Assembly: GCA_022560025.1 (NCBI GenBank)
Contig: JAFISE010000044.1
Coordinates: forward strand, 1-64,000
Origin: Stagonosporopsis chrysanthemi
Taxonomy: Eukaryota; Ascomycota; Dothideomycetes; Pleosporales; Didymellaceae
Length of the DNA: 64,000 nt
Direction: 5' to 3'
The notes beneath the pieces were generated by a model, which saw only the letters and a list, made by a program, of their open reading frames with translations, was not told the origin of the DNA and searched no databases. A program made the position numbers and the translations under genes. Each line of letters starts with the position of its first letter. Within the stretch, counting starts at the first letter, position 1. Shown in pieces: positions 54,432 through 64,000 of the stretch.

Positions 54432-57400
54432 TCATGCCCTCCTGGCACCGAACAAGCTCAAGTTGATTGCTGTCTCGTTCGCGTTGGGGTTGCCGGAGCT
54501 TTCGGCCAAGATCTCCCATCTGGGCTGCGTATATGGGAAATGTTTTACTTCCCTTATCTGTGCGGCGGGAAATTTGCCTGTCGCGGACCCAGGGCCACCC
54601 GCGGCAGGGGTGGGTCGTTGGGACTGGACGGGCGAGGGCTGTGTAGCGCGTTGTTGCGCAAGGCTCTGCATATGCTGCATGTGTTGCATCTGTTGCAAGG
54701 AGGGGGGTGTTGGTTGGTTCGAGGGAGTGCGTTGCAGTTGCGCAGGGAGCATCTTATTCTGCGGGTGTGTATGTTGGGCGTACTGGGGGTAGTTTCGCAT
54801 TTGTTGTGCGTGCTGCGCTTGCATCTGTTGCTGGCGTTGTTGCTGTTGGTTAAAGTAGCGTTGTTGAGGTGTTGAGGCGTTCGAGCTAGGCATCTGTGGG
54901 AGCTGATGCTGGGTTTGAACGGCAGGTGGAGGTTGCAGTTGAGAGGAAGCCAGGTTTTGTTGGTTCACAGCCTTCGCCAGAACGAGCCAGCCGTCGACAG
55001 GCATTGTCGAGCCTATGAGGAACAAGCATCGAGGGTCCTCGACCCATGTCGCACTCTCAGCACGGGCGAGCTGAATGCGGACATCGTCGAAAAGAAGATC
55101 CGACAAGACGACAGCTACGTCGAAGATGTGTTCGGCAATGCGTGGGTAGACCTCGAGCACCGGGTGAGTGATAAGGGCCTTCAGAGAGACCATGAGAGCG
55201 GTCTGATGCTGGTGGGTTGCGTTCTGCAAGAGTGACGAGCTGTGCGAGAGTAGTACGCGAAACAGAGCGTTCATCCTGTCGACTGTTAGAAAGTAGAGGA
55301 TATCGCACCGACAATGACCATACCACGTGTATAGGTCTGACATTGTTGAATTGTCAGAATGACTCGGTGGACGGCCCAGCCCACTCATGAAAGTCAGAGC
55401 TTGAGCCACGCCCTTGAATCTGTCCACCAAAGCTAGCAACATCGCGGTCGAATCGGCGGGTTCTGATGCCGCCCCTGCAGTCAGGTCGATGACCGCAAGA
55501 TACTTCTGCACCAACGCTGGTGTTGTCTGGCCTGAGCTCTGCAAATCGAAAGGTGACGTAGTGAGGAAAGATGATGCTTCGATAATCTCGCGCTCTGCAT
55601 GTTGCCGTATCTATGTGGGTCAGTACAGCCTTGACTAGGACAAAACATCGCAACATACCTTGTCCGTCAGAGCGCTGTCTAGAGTGGCTAGAAGTTCTAA
55701 ACCGGAAGACTGGTCTTTCTCCAAAGCCGACTTGATAGCACTTAAGAGTGTGGCAGATAGACCGTCGGATGAGTGCTCTGTGGACATTGCGTCCGCTTCG
55801 AAGATCTGCTGGACCATGGATCTGCAGAAAGGCATTGAAAGCTCACTGGCTTTGTCAAAAATTACAAGTATCTGCTGTTCCGGACTTCTCGCGAGTAGAT
55901 CTAGCCATTGCGTAAGTGAGGAGTCGTGAACGAGCTTAACAACAACACTTACTAAGTGAACCACTGGGGTCTACCAACAAGCTGAACGGAACTTTTAGGT
56001 ACTGATTCTCTGGGCTTCCGGTCCGCCTGGCCTTGTGAATTTTCGATAGGGAAGCAGCGTCAGCAAGGGTGTAGTGTTTGAAAATGTCAAGCACTGCGCC
56101 ACTCGACAGGAGACCAGACAGTTGTTGGCCGATGTTCTGTTTCGGCAAAGAGGTACCCAGCTCGACGAGTTCGCCGATAAAGTGCAGCACACGTGCCTCT
56201 ACCTCATAGCAGAGATTCTGTTGTTCGAGTCGATAGCGATATCTGTCTTGCGGTGACCAGGTGCCGGTTGATATCTCAGAAGGCAGCAGGTTCTGAAGGC
56301 CTTCCAGAGCAACACGGAAAGCTATCTCAGGCTGTCCGGGAGCTGTCTTGCTAACGTAAGCTCGCAAGCTGTCCAGAAATCCTGACAGAGGCATGCAACC
56401 GGATCCTACAAGGGTGGGTAATGCGAGAAAAAGGATTTCAACTTGGTGGTTCAGCAAGCAAAGATTCACCCACTCGTTCAGAACCACATCGAAAGTCGAG
56501 TCGTCGAAGCTGCGCAAGCGATAAAACCAACTGGAGTAGCTATCGGACTGCAGTAGACCCTTGTTGAGACAATCCTGTAAGCTACCAGTGATCTTACGTA
56601 GCACGCGAGCCATGACCTGCTGATCCATAGAATTGCCACTTAACAATATGCGCTCGATCTCGTCCTCGGGGCTGGAAGAGATGTTGCCCATAGCCTCGCC
56701 CATGTTGTCAGAGGCTGGGGAGCAGGCGGCCATTGAATTTTTCTGATCCAGTCGGCTCAGATCGTAATTGAGAAGTTGCAGGAGAGAATTGTCCATTTTC
56801 AACGTTTGTGCCAGGTTAAGGAGGCTGAGGAGCAATTCGCGTTCGGGAAAGCGTATAGTTCGGATGGCGGCATATCTGTTCACCACTTTCGTAAACAAAG
56901 AATCGAAGGCTCCAATCGCACGAAACGCTTTCAGGTGGTAATGCATGGTGTCCGTAGCAGAGGCGAGTGTGCTCGGGTCCAAGGATGAGGTTGCGATGTT
57001 TACGATGTCTGCCAGGAGGGAAAGATCTTCGAAATGCTCAAGGTAAGACCGAACTATATGGAAGTCGTATGGCGTTATCGAAGATACCAGGGCAGTCTCC
57101 TCGACGTTTGGATCTTTTGTAGGCACGCTGAACAGGTTAGCACACGTGAGTATTGTCCCACGAGATATCTTACTGTTCGTTGACCTCAGCATAACGAGCG
57201 ACTTGCTGGCGTAACCAAATGCCAAGCTCAATCCTAACCGTGGGTCCAAGTCTGTCCATATCGAATTTGAGATAGTCCAATCCAGTATAATTCAAGCCGC
57301 ACAACACGGGTAACTGCTGCGAAATGGCAAGCTTCGCGTGACCCAAAGTCTTTTCTTCTGTGTCCGCGCAATGAGCTGTCCCGCGAAGAAGGGTTGCACG

Positions 57401-59489
57401 TAGAGTGCGGATCTGATCTGGCAAACCGCTGATGGGTATCTCCGTGATCAAACGTATGGGCCACGCCGCAGGCTGGTAATGGTGAGTTGTATATCTCCTG
57501 TGAGGAAAGAAAGGGCTTACTTGTGACAGATCCAAATTTTGTGCAATTGACCCAGTGGCAATAAGCCATTGCATATAACGGCCGGCGGCAAAAGTCTTGG
57601 AGCGCACCAGTTCAGAAACGATCTTGAAGATCTTACGCGCGTCGCCGCTTTCGACCCAACTCATGCCCTCGAGATATCCTACGATGCACTCATAGATGTC
57701 TGCGCCAAGATGAGCCCATCTACGCAGCAAACGGGTCGCCAAGCACGCTCTATACGAGCCTTCGCGGTAATAGGAACATGCCCACTGAAGCAGGACGGAC
57801 ACTAAATTGACAGGGTTTGATATAATGTCCATGCACTCGGTGGACACGTCCTCAACACGGACCGTCTTGCTGTAGTCGACTCCGTCCAATATGCGATAGA
57901 TCTGAGCAGTGGGCGTCATAGCAGCTGCAGGAGCAGCTATGGACGACTGCTGTAGCCTGCGGTTACGCTCATCCAATCTTCGTACTCCGTGCGCTATCTG
58001 GGGATGGCTGGTCCTCTCTGCGAGACCATGAAGCACAGTGCTGTGTCGATCCCAGGAGTCTGGGAGGAGTAGACATGCGGGGCGAATGATGAGGAGCTTG
58101 ATCAGGGTGGTCTCAAGGAAGTGCGTCATTCTAGATGGTGGCACGTGAATATCGTGTTGGGACAACTGCTTGATGTTAGTATATGGAAGTTTGGTGGCAC
58201 AATCACAAAACCCGCCTTCGTTACGTGACTGAGCAGCGCCTCTGCCAGCCGTCTGCCGCGCAGCCGACACGCGGTGATGTCTCTCCAGTAAGCAGGAATG
58301 GATACAATCAGAAGCCATATAAACAGACGCTCAGATGAACATGCGGCCACATTATGAAGAATCCAGTCAAGAAAATGGTCCACGTCCAGTAGGTACTCCT
58401 TATACAGATGCGTCGCCAGCTGAAGCCTGTATGATGTCAGATTGATGCTTGTCTGTTGTTGAGCATGACTTACGAGTAGGTCATGCGTTGCTTCCAATCT
58501 CCAGTGCCAACACCGGAGAGGATACCATCCAAGAACTGCTCTACAGAGCTTGTCCATCCTCGGACCCACGTCACGGTGCCAGCCTGGCCCTTTCGCTTGT
58601 GGGCGCGCAGCTCGTTGATGCCTACGCATTTGGCCAGCCACAGGGCTCTTGGAAGAGGTATGTTCTTGTTGAGACACTGTTCCAACAGCACCTTGCCAGT
58701 GAGACCGTGAGGTATCGTACGACTTAAGCGCCGCAGGCCAATGGCCGGATTCGACAGGTCATATAGCCACTGTTCTCTTGCAGTGTCGCGCAGAGTGAGG
58801 CGCGGGGGAGGTTTGAAGGTGTTCGGCTCCTGGAGACGCCCGGTCTGTTGGCGCTTCTCCAGCACGGCGACGAACAGCGTCGAGAGCGTCGAGAGGCCAG
58901 ACTTGTTCTTTAGGTTGGACCACAGCGACGGACGAGCCGTGTTCGTCTCATTCATGATCTGCGGCTTGTTGCTGATGCCCCCCTTGACCAGCGCCTCGGT
59001 CAACGTATCCTCGGGGTTGTTGCCGGTCCATGGAAACACGTCGGCGGCCTTGCCCCCAGGGAAGTGCACAGGCACCGTCACCACTTCTGGCGCCTGGATG
59101 CCGGGGTGCTCTTTCACACCGGTGCCGCCCGGGACGATGCGACGCTGGTCGGCAGCATCTCTCAGGTGTACGGAGCCTGGGCGCGGCGGCACAGGCAGCG
59201 GCGCGGTCGGCTGGTAGGGGAAGGAAGTGCGGGTGAGCAGCTCGCCGGCGTCGCTGGGAGCAGTGGCATAGTAGAGCTGTGGGCGCCCCCGGGGCAGTGG
59301 TCGTGCGGTGTCGCCCGCGCCATGGAATGCGGGTGGCCGCTCGTCCTCAAGAGTGGGATCGATGCAGTCGGGCTGCGGAAGCGCCGTGTTCAGCGGCTTC
59401 GAGGGCCGCCGGCGCACCGGGGGATTTCGAGGCGGCACACCACTGCCACGGGACTGCTCATGTATTCCCGGGCCAGGACGAGAGGTCAT
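54432..59489 (-). CDS. SRB8/MED12: Mediator kinase-module subunit 12 (Srb8)
   Basis: Readable exons: 58474..59489, 58225..58426, 57521..58165, 57174..57472, 55953(or slightly higher)..57127, about 55659..55945, and 54432..55610, for roughly 1450 residues. The start MTSRPGPGIHEQ follows fungal Med12 style. The Med12 domain is clear: DVFPWTGNNPEDTLTEALVK, FKPPPRLTLRDTAREQWLYD, RRLSRTIPHGLTGKVLLEQC and NIPLPRALWLAKCVGINELR. Then come YLLDVDHFLDWILHNVA and the helical body. The C-terminus is Gln-rich and ends PRWEILAESSGNPNANETA then SLFGARRA. Med12 activates the Cdk8-cyclin C kinase and tunes Mediator in the nucleus. The join near 55940-55965 is unresolved: frame changes there without a standard intron. 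Confidence 0.9.
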
Positions 59490-59894
59490 CGCATCGAGGG
59501 CGGGTTCATCGTTGACGTTGTGCGCAGCCGGAGCGAAGGGGGACGGGACGACGTCGGGCAGCTGAGGCGAGAGGCAACGGGCTGCAACATATGCGAGCAG
59601 GAGGCTGCGAACACGCTCGGGGGAGGCGGGCGGAGAGGGCGGCGAGGGCAGAGGAGGGAGTGTCGTCTGCAGCCTCACAGGGTCGGGCAAGGGTGGGTGG
59701 TCACGGTCACGGACACGGACGTGTTGAGAGGTTCCGATATGGGATGGGATGATCTCGCTCGTCGCTCGCATTACCGAGTACATGGCCGCCCGAGTCGGCC
59801 CTCAGCTCCACCGACACCATCACGTTACGGCATCGACACCACCATCGCAATCTTTGTCTCCACCCCGGCCTGACACCGCTCACGCCGCTCCACA
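59490..59894. other. divergent promoter region, MED12 and Asterix homologue
   Basis: The MED12 frame stays open upstream to 59783, so a longer MED12 start is possible. No other feature recognised. Confidence 0.45.
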
Positions 59895-60697
59895 ATGGCC
59901 TCGCTTCAGGGAAAGAAGGATATGCGACGTGCCGACCTCAGTATGTGCTTGCGCCGGCCCCAATGCCTCGTGGCCGTGGCCTGCGCCGTTCGCCGTGGCC
60001 CCTATACGCAATCATGCTTCCGGTTTACGCTTTACATCAGATCACGTGCACTGACCTGTCACAGTCGTGCCCTACGCGGAGCCGGCCAACAGCAAGGCAG
60101 ATGAGAACATGTCCGGTATGTGACGGCCTGTCTGAGTATGCACAGCTTCACAGCGCTGACGCAGTGTTCAAGGCACAATGGCAAGCACCCTGCCCATGGC
60201 TGCTGTATGTACCACTGTCTGCGTCTACGTTGCACGGCTGATTTCACGTCTAGATATTCACCCGGAACAAGTACGGCGCCCCTATCTAGATTGGCTCGCA
60301 GCACTGACATGCTGTCTCGAATAGGATGATCGGCTGGTATGTTCCTCAACATGCTTTGGCGCGCTCATCTGCTGATTCGCTGCAGGGTGTCCGTGGTCTT
60401 CTCCGTGCAGTCGTGGCTCGCTGAGACCCCAGAGCAAAAGAAAACGTCGACGACTCCGGCTTACTTCTCGGTTGGCATGGCCGGTAGGTGCTCCGTATGC
60501 CATACCCAAGGCTCTTACTAACGTACCACAGTCATGTCTCTGCTCGTCGTAAGTGGCCATGCCGGTCATTGGACTAATCACGGGTGACTGATTTGGTGCC
60601 ACAGAGTTACTCTTCCCTCCTTCTGCCTCCCACTCCTGGTGGTCTTGGAACAGGCACCGGAACACAGGCAGCACCGGCTGCGGCGCCTCCGTCGTAG
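59895..60697 (+). CDS. PAT complex subunit Asterix homologue (UPF0139 family)
   Basis: Eight exons, 59895..59940, 60065..60115, 60173..60204, 60254..60270, 60325..60336, 60386..60483, 60532..60548 and 60605..60697, sum to 366 nt and 121 residues. All seven introns are GT-AG and the frame closes exactly. The protein reads RRADLIVPYAEPANSK, TMASTLPMAAIFTRNKMIGW, VFSVQSWLAETPEQKK, TPAYFSVGMAVMSLLVSYSS and a PPTPGGLG tail, matching the Asterix (WDR83OS) family of small ER membrane proteins. In animals Asterix with CCDC47 forms the PAT complex that chaperones polar membrane helices during insertion. Two or three helices are expected. Exon 5 is only 12 nt. Found by eye; too fragmented for simple open-frame detection. 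Confidence 0.88.
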
Positions 60698-61185
60698 TTT
60701 CCACTATGCATGCGTGCAGCGCTGCTGTTGTGTCGCCGCGCTAGGCCGTTGAGCACAGCAGGCGCACTGTGCAACCGCGTAATGAGTGAAGCGGATAATG
60801 GCCTGCAGAGCCGATCTCTGGCGCATGGCGGCCCAAGGATTGCGTTGTGAAAAAGCAAATAGATCTATGTAATTCACCCAAGCCGGCCGGCTTGACTTGC
60901 AAAGCAAGCTGCAGTCTGATGTTTCACCGTGCCTTGCGAATCAGGCCCGAGTCGAGGGCAGGCGCGAAAGCGACGTAGACGGCCGTGCGGCGGGGAGCGG
61001 GCACCAGCGCGCCCCACCAACCACTTCCCTTCACGAAACACCTGGGCAAACACTCTCACCTCCCACTCACACGACCACCCAGCCCACCAAGCTTACGCAC
61101 GCCTGCTCCCAGCCGCTCCGGTATCTCATACCCACGCGAACGCACCAACAACCCCACCCACAGCGCACACGCAACAGTTGTTTGT
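60698..61185. other. intergenic, eIF1 promoter
   Basis: The last 150 bp before the eIF1 ATG is strongly C/A-rich (CCACCCAGCCCACCAAGC), as in promoters and 5' leaders of highly expressed fungal genes. No gene recognised. Confidence 0.5.
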
Positions 61186-61749
61186 ATGTCCATCGAGAAT
61201 CTTAAGACCTTCGACCCGTTCGCGGAAGCCGATGAAGGCACCGGCGAGAAGTCCTCAGCGCAGTCCCAGGACTACATCCACATCCGCATCCAACGTACGT
61301 GCTCACGCCTTTGGTCTTGCGGCTTGCCCTCCCTGGCAACAATCTTCACATGCACTCGCCTTAGCCCCCTAAAATTCTTCGACCCTCCCCCCTGCTGCCA
61401 CCGCCTGCGTCGCTACCAAACTCCAGCAGAACATGTGCTGACACGATGCAGAGCGCAATGGACGCAAGACATTGACCACCGTGCAAGGTCTGCCTAAGAA
61501 GTTTGACCAGAAGAAGATCCTCAAGGTCATCAAGAAGAAGTTCGCCTGCAATGGAACCATAGTCGCAGACACCGAGATGGGTGAAGTCATCCAGCTCCAG
61601 GGAGATCAGCGCAAGGACATTCAGGACTTCTTGACCGATAAGAAGGAGGGCCTTGGTCTTGATGGCAAGACTATCAAGGTGAGTCACGCTCTCAGCCCTC
61701 GCAGCTACAAGCCCACCATGCTGACACCCCACAGGTCCACGGTTTCTAA
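61186..61749 (+). CDS. SUI1: translation initiation factor eIF1 (SUI1)
   Basis: Three exons, 61186..61294, 61452..61678 and 61735..61749, give 116 residues. The start MSIENLKTFDPFAEAD and the core IHIRIQQRNGRKTLTTVQGL, KFACNGTIVADTEMGEVIQL and QGDQRKDIQDFL are unmistakable. The last exon encodes only VHGF, the conserved C-terminus. eIF1 sits near the P site of the 40S subunit and enforces AUG selection. Introns are 157 and 56 nt. Confidence 0.97.
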
Positions 61750-62275
61750 ACGCTATCATCTGCGACCCTACTCCTCCAAGCACCCGCTCTCGACCGGGTT
61801 CCGCGGGTTACAGGCGTCACTTCCCATGCGTTTATGACGCTCGTTTTGCTGAGACTGACACGGGAGAACGTCACGCCCTGCTGATAGGACGGAGACTAGG
61901 GACTGTTCGCAGCATGCATCGGGAGACGAGAATGCTTCATGCGTCCATAATGATACCAATGGCTAGAATTTTCACGACATGAATCTTTACATCCTCAAGT
62001 TTTGAACACTTTCCCCACTGCTGCCCCACTCGTGACGTTGCATTCCGGGCTCGGTTGCCGAATACCTGGCACAACGCGGTGGAGTCGACTCGACAGGTGA
62101 TGAACGTGTGAGACTGGAATCGCAAACTGTCTGTATGCAGACGAAGACAGCGTAGTGACTCTTGTCGTTGATCTGACAGTGATTTATACAATTGCCTATA
62201 TCTGGCATGTACACGACTATGTTTACAATATCACTTCATCCTTCCACATCACGATTCGAGATCATACCCTCACTC
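61750..62275. other. convergent intergenic region, eIF1 and Mba1/mL45-like
   Basis: No feature recognised. Confidence 0.45.
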
Positions 62276-63418
62276 TCACGCCGACGCAGCCTGGATATCC
62301 AGCATCTGCTTCCAGTACGCCTCATCCTCCTCAATCGTGGCTGGTGTAGATTCGCTCGCAAAGCCCCACAGCTTCCAATCATCCTCCTCCTTGCCATCCA
62401 TAACCCTAATCTGCATAACCACATACTCAACCACAGTCTCCACCTTGCCCTTCTCCTTGGCCTCGACACCCTGCTCCGCCCGCGCAACAGCAGGAACGCC
62501 GCCCTTCTTGCTCTGCGCATAGCTGGGCGCCCACCTGGACGCATGTGCCTTGTGCGCAGCAGCGGGCGACGCAACGGGCGTCACCTTCAGCTGCTGCTCC
62601 GACTCGAGGCGCACAACGCACTGCCGGTACGAGGTGTCTGGGTGGTCGCCGCCGAGCGGGGAGCAGCGGTGCGAGACGATGCGGGCGGACTTGTATTTGA
62701 GGAGTTGCCAGGAGGTTTTGACGGGCCCGCGCGCGGCGATCTGGGAGCGCGCTGTTGCGGCCAGCGGAATGAGGCAGAGCTTGCGGAGGGATTTGGCATC
62801 GCCACTGGGAAGGGTGTTAGTAGATCTTCCTACATGTGCGGTTGGGGGAATGGGATGGGATGGGATGGGGAAGGGAGGGGCAACGTACACAGCAAGTGCA
62901 TCGTAGTATGCCTTGTACAGCTTCTTTGCCTTGTTCTTCAGCACCGTCTGCTTCCACATGTCCACGGGCAGATACGACTTGATCCCGGACTTGTGCACGC
63001 ATCTCTTGAAATGGCTGCGTGTGTACAGCCCGGTGAAGCGCGACTTGAGCACCGTCCAGAAGTACGAGTAGAACTCCCAGCTAGTTGGGCTGGGCAGCTT
63101 GCTGAACGATGCGCGGATGATCGTATTCTGCAGTAACCCAATGTCCTCGGCCATCTCCTGCACGTCTCGGCTCTGCGATGTACTGCTCGGAGACGGTTGG
63201 CCGTACATAGTCGATTCCGCGCCGGCCAATTGCATTCTTGTGTCGACGATGCGATTTTCCTTCTTGCGTGGCCGTGCAGGGGTCGAGGAGAAGGCTCGCG
63301 CGGGCGTTGCGGCCAGGCATCGTGGTGCGGATGGTGTGGTTCGCCGTTGGAAGAGGCACCGGTGGCGCAGTGCATGCGCTGGGGAGCGTGCTATTCGGAG
63401 AGGCATTTGTGTCGACAT
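62276..63418 (-). CDS. Mba1/mL45-like mitochondrial protein (Tim44-like fold)
   Basis: Two exons, 62889..63418 and 62276..62804, give 352 residues. The N-terminus is Arg/Ser/Ala-rich without acids up to about residue 50 (PARAFSSTPARPRKK), a mitochondrial presequence. The body shows NTIIRASFSKLPSPTSWEFY, FTGLYTRSHFKRCVHKSGIK, AKKLYKAYYDALAV plus GDAKSLRKLC and the closing VVEYVVMQIRVMDGKEED and DDWKLWGFASESTP, as in Mba1/mL45 proteins that hold mitochondrial ribosomes at the inner membrane for co-translational insertion. The 84-nt intron has no stop and is a multiple of three, so retention would only insert 28 residues. The assignment rests on remembered family patterns. Confidence 0.78.
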   Translation of the reverse strand: MSTQMPLRIARSPAHALRHRCLFQRRTTPSAPRCLAATPARAFSSTPARPRKKENRIVDTRMQLAGAESTMYGQPSPSSTSQSRDVQEMAEDIGLLQNTIIRASFSKLPSPTSWEFYSYFWTVLKSRFTGLYTRSHFKRCVHKSGIKSYLPVDMWKQTVLKNKAKKLYKAYYDALAVYVAPPFPIPSHPIPPTAHVGRSTNTLPSGDAKSLRKLCLIPLAATARSQIAARGPVKTSWQLLKYKSARIVSHRCSPLGGDHPDTSYRQCVVRLESEQQLKVTPVASPAAAHKAHASRWAPSYAQSKKGGVPAVARAEQGVEAKEKGKVETVVEYVVMQIRVMDGKEEDDWKLWGFASESTPATIEEDEAYWKQMLDIQAASA

Positions 63419-63876
63419 CGCAGGCGTTGTGGCGCGATTGGGTCGCGTTGGCGATGGAACAAAAGTTCATGCAAGTCGATGTCGGTGGTGGTTTGCGCAC
63501 AGGCCCCGCCTCTCCAATGCTACATGCAATTCATGGACATCACCAAATGTTCTAAAGTCATACAGATGAGCGTTCAAACTTTTCTTTTGTACATTTTGAA
63601 GATTATCATTATTTCGATTTTCGTGTCTCTCGACTGAGTTGAGCCTTGTTCGTGCGGTTCGCAATCTTACATCCAGGATAGCTCTACAAACCCAACCTAA
63701 GCAAGCCAAGTTTTATACATCTTTTGTTATATAAGCGCCCCGTAAGATCGAAGGCGAGTGGGTATGATTCACATCGAGTAGATGACGCCGCCGGTATATG
63801 CCCGAAACAACTGTAACGCCGTGTCCATGCAGCTGAATGTTGTACATGCGAAGTGAAGAACGGGGGGAAGGTGATT
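63419..63876. other. intergenic, Mba1-like promoter and carrier 3' flank
   Basis: No feature recognised. Confidence 0.45.
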
Positions 63877-64000
63877 TTACATGTTGCTCGACTCGCCAAG
63901 GAGCTGGAGCACGCCCTCATACGTGCCGAACATAATGGCGGCGCTGGGTACGACACGGAACATGTGCGGTACCAGGCCACCATATAGCGCGGCCATGCCT
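63877..64000 (-). CDS. mitochondrial carrier family protein, C-terminal fragment (cut by window edge)
   Basis: The last 41 codons and stop are inside the window; the gene continues beyond 64000. The visible part, ALYGGLVPHMFRVVPSAAIM then FGTYEGVLQLL, is the typical sixth transmembrane helix and end of a mitochondrial inner-membrane solute carrier, with the R-x-x-P-x-x-A pattern of the third repeat. The transported substrate cannot be told from this piece. Confidence 0.8.
   Translation of the reverse strand, partial: GMAALYGGLVPHMFRVVPSAAIMFGTYEGVLQLLGESSNM

Noticed and set aside
1..64000. Secondary-metabolite cluster or defence system
   Set aside because: No polyketide, peptide or terpene synthase, P450 group, NLR or HET gene is present. 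The genes are housekeeping plus dispersed carbohydrate-active enzymes.

Overview
The window is nuclear DNA of a filamentous ascomycete (Pezizomycotina). Introns are short (about 45-125 nt, mostly GT-AG), intergenic gaps are small, and the gene families are fungal: WSC and SUR7 proteins, Atg29, an AA11 oxygenase, Met1-type sirohaem synthase, and fungal forms of MED12 and Swc3. A Dothideomycete is my best guess, from the style of the protein families only. I see no rRNA, tRNA or CRISPR, and only one small transposon-like element.

Layout. 0.8-7.2 kb: a repeat-built WSC surface protein and a secreted GH3 beta-glucosidase. 8.1-17.3 kb: an unknown protein, mismatch-repair MSH6, an M20 amidohydrolase and HSP90 with a clear heat-shock promoter. 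18.5-25.2 kb: a GH105 unsaturated glucuronyl hydrolase divergent from an allantoate-permease-type MFS transporter, a mitochondrial rhodanese and the APC/C RING subunit Apc11. 25.6-29.4 kb: an unknown acidic protein, a GH16 protein lacking its catalytic nucleophile, and a cysteine-rich-tail protein. 29.4-31.5 kb: a gene-poor gap with a 162-bp TA-flanked inverted-repeat element. 31.5-38.6 kb: a small membrane protein, a Swc3-like protein, a cysteine-rich single-pass membrane protein and an AA11-type LPMO. 39.6-44.4 kb: a 722-residue membrane protein of unknown function and another conserved unknown. 45-54 kb: Met1-type sirohaem synthase, Rav2/Rogdi, SUR7-family protein, an unknown, Atg29 and SAICAR synthetase. 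54.4-64 kb: MED12, a PAT-complex Asterix homologue, eIF1, an Mba1/mL45-like mitochondrial protein and the 3' end of a mitochondrial carrier.

Most genes are housekeeping. Carbohydrate-active or wall-associated genes (WSC, GH3, GH105, GH16, AA11) are scattered among them and do not form a biosynthetic cluster. Exon limits were read by eye from splice consensus and reading frame; those that close exactly in frame are probably right to the base. The most unusual items are a perfect 40-bp inverted copy of an MSH6 coding segment 2.8 kb upstream of its source, the inactivated-looking GH16 active site, a 12-nt micro-exon in the Asterix homologue, a C-homopolymer tract of about 112 bp, and the TA-flanked MITE-like element.
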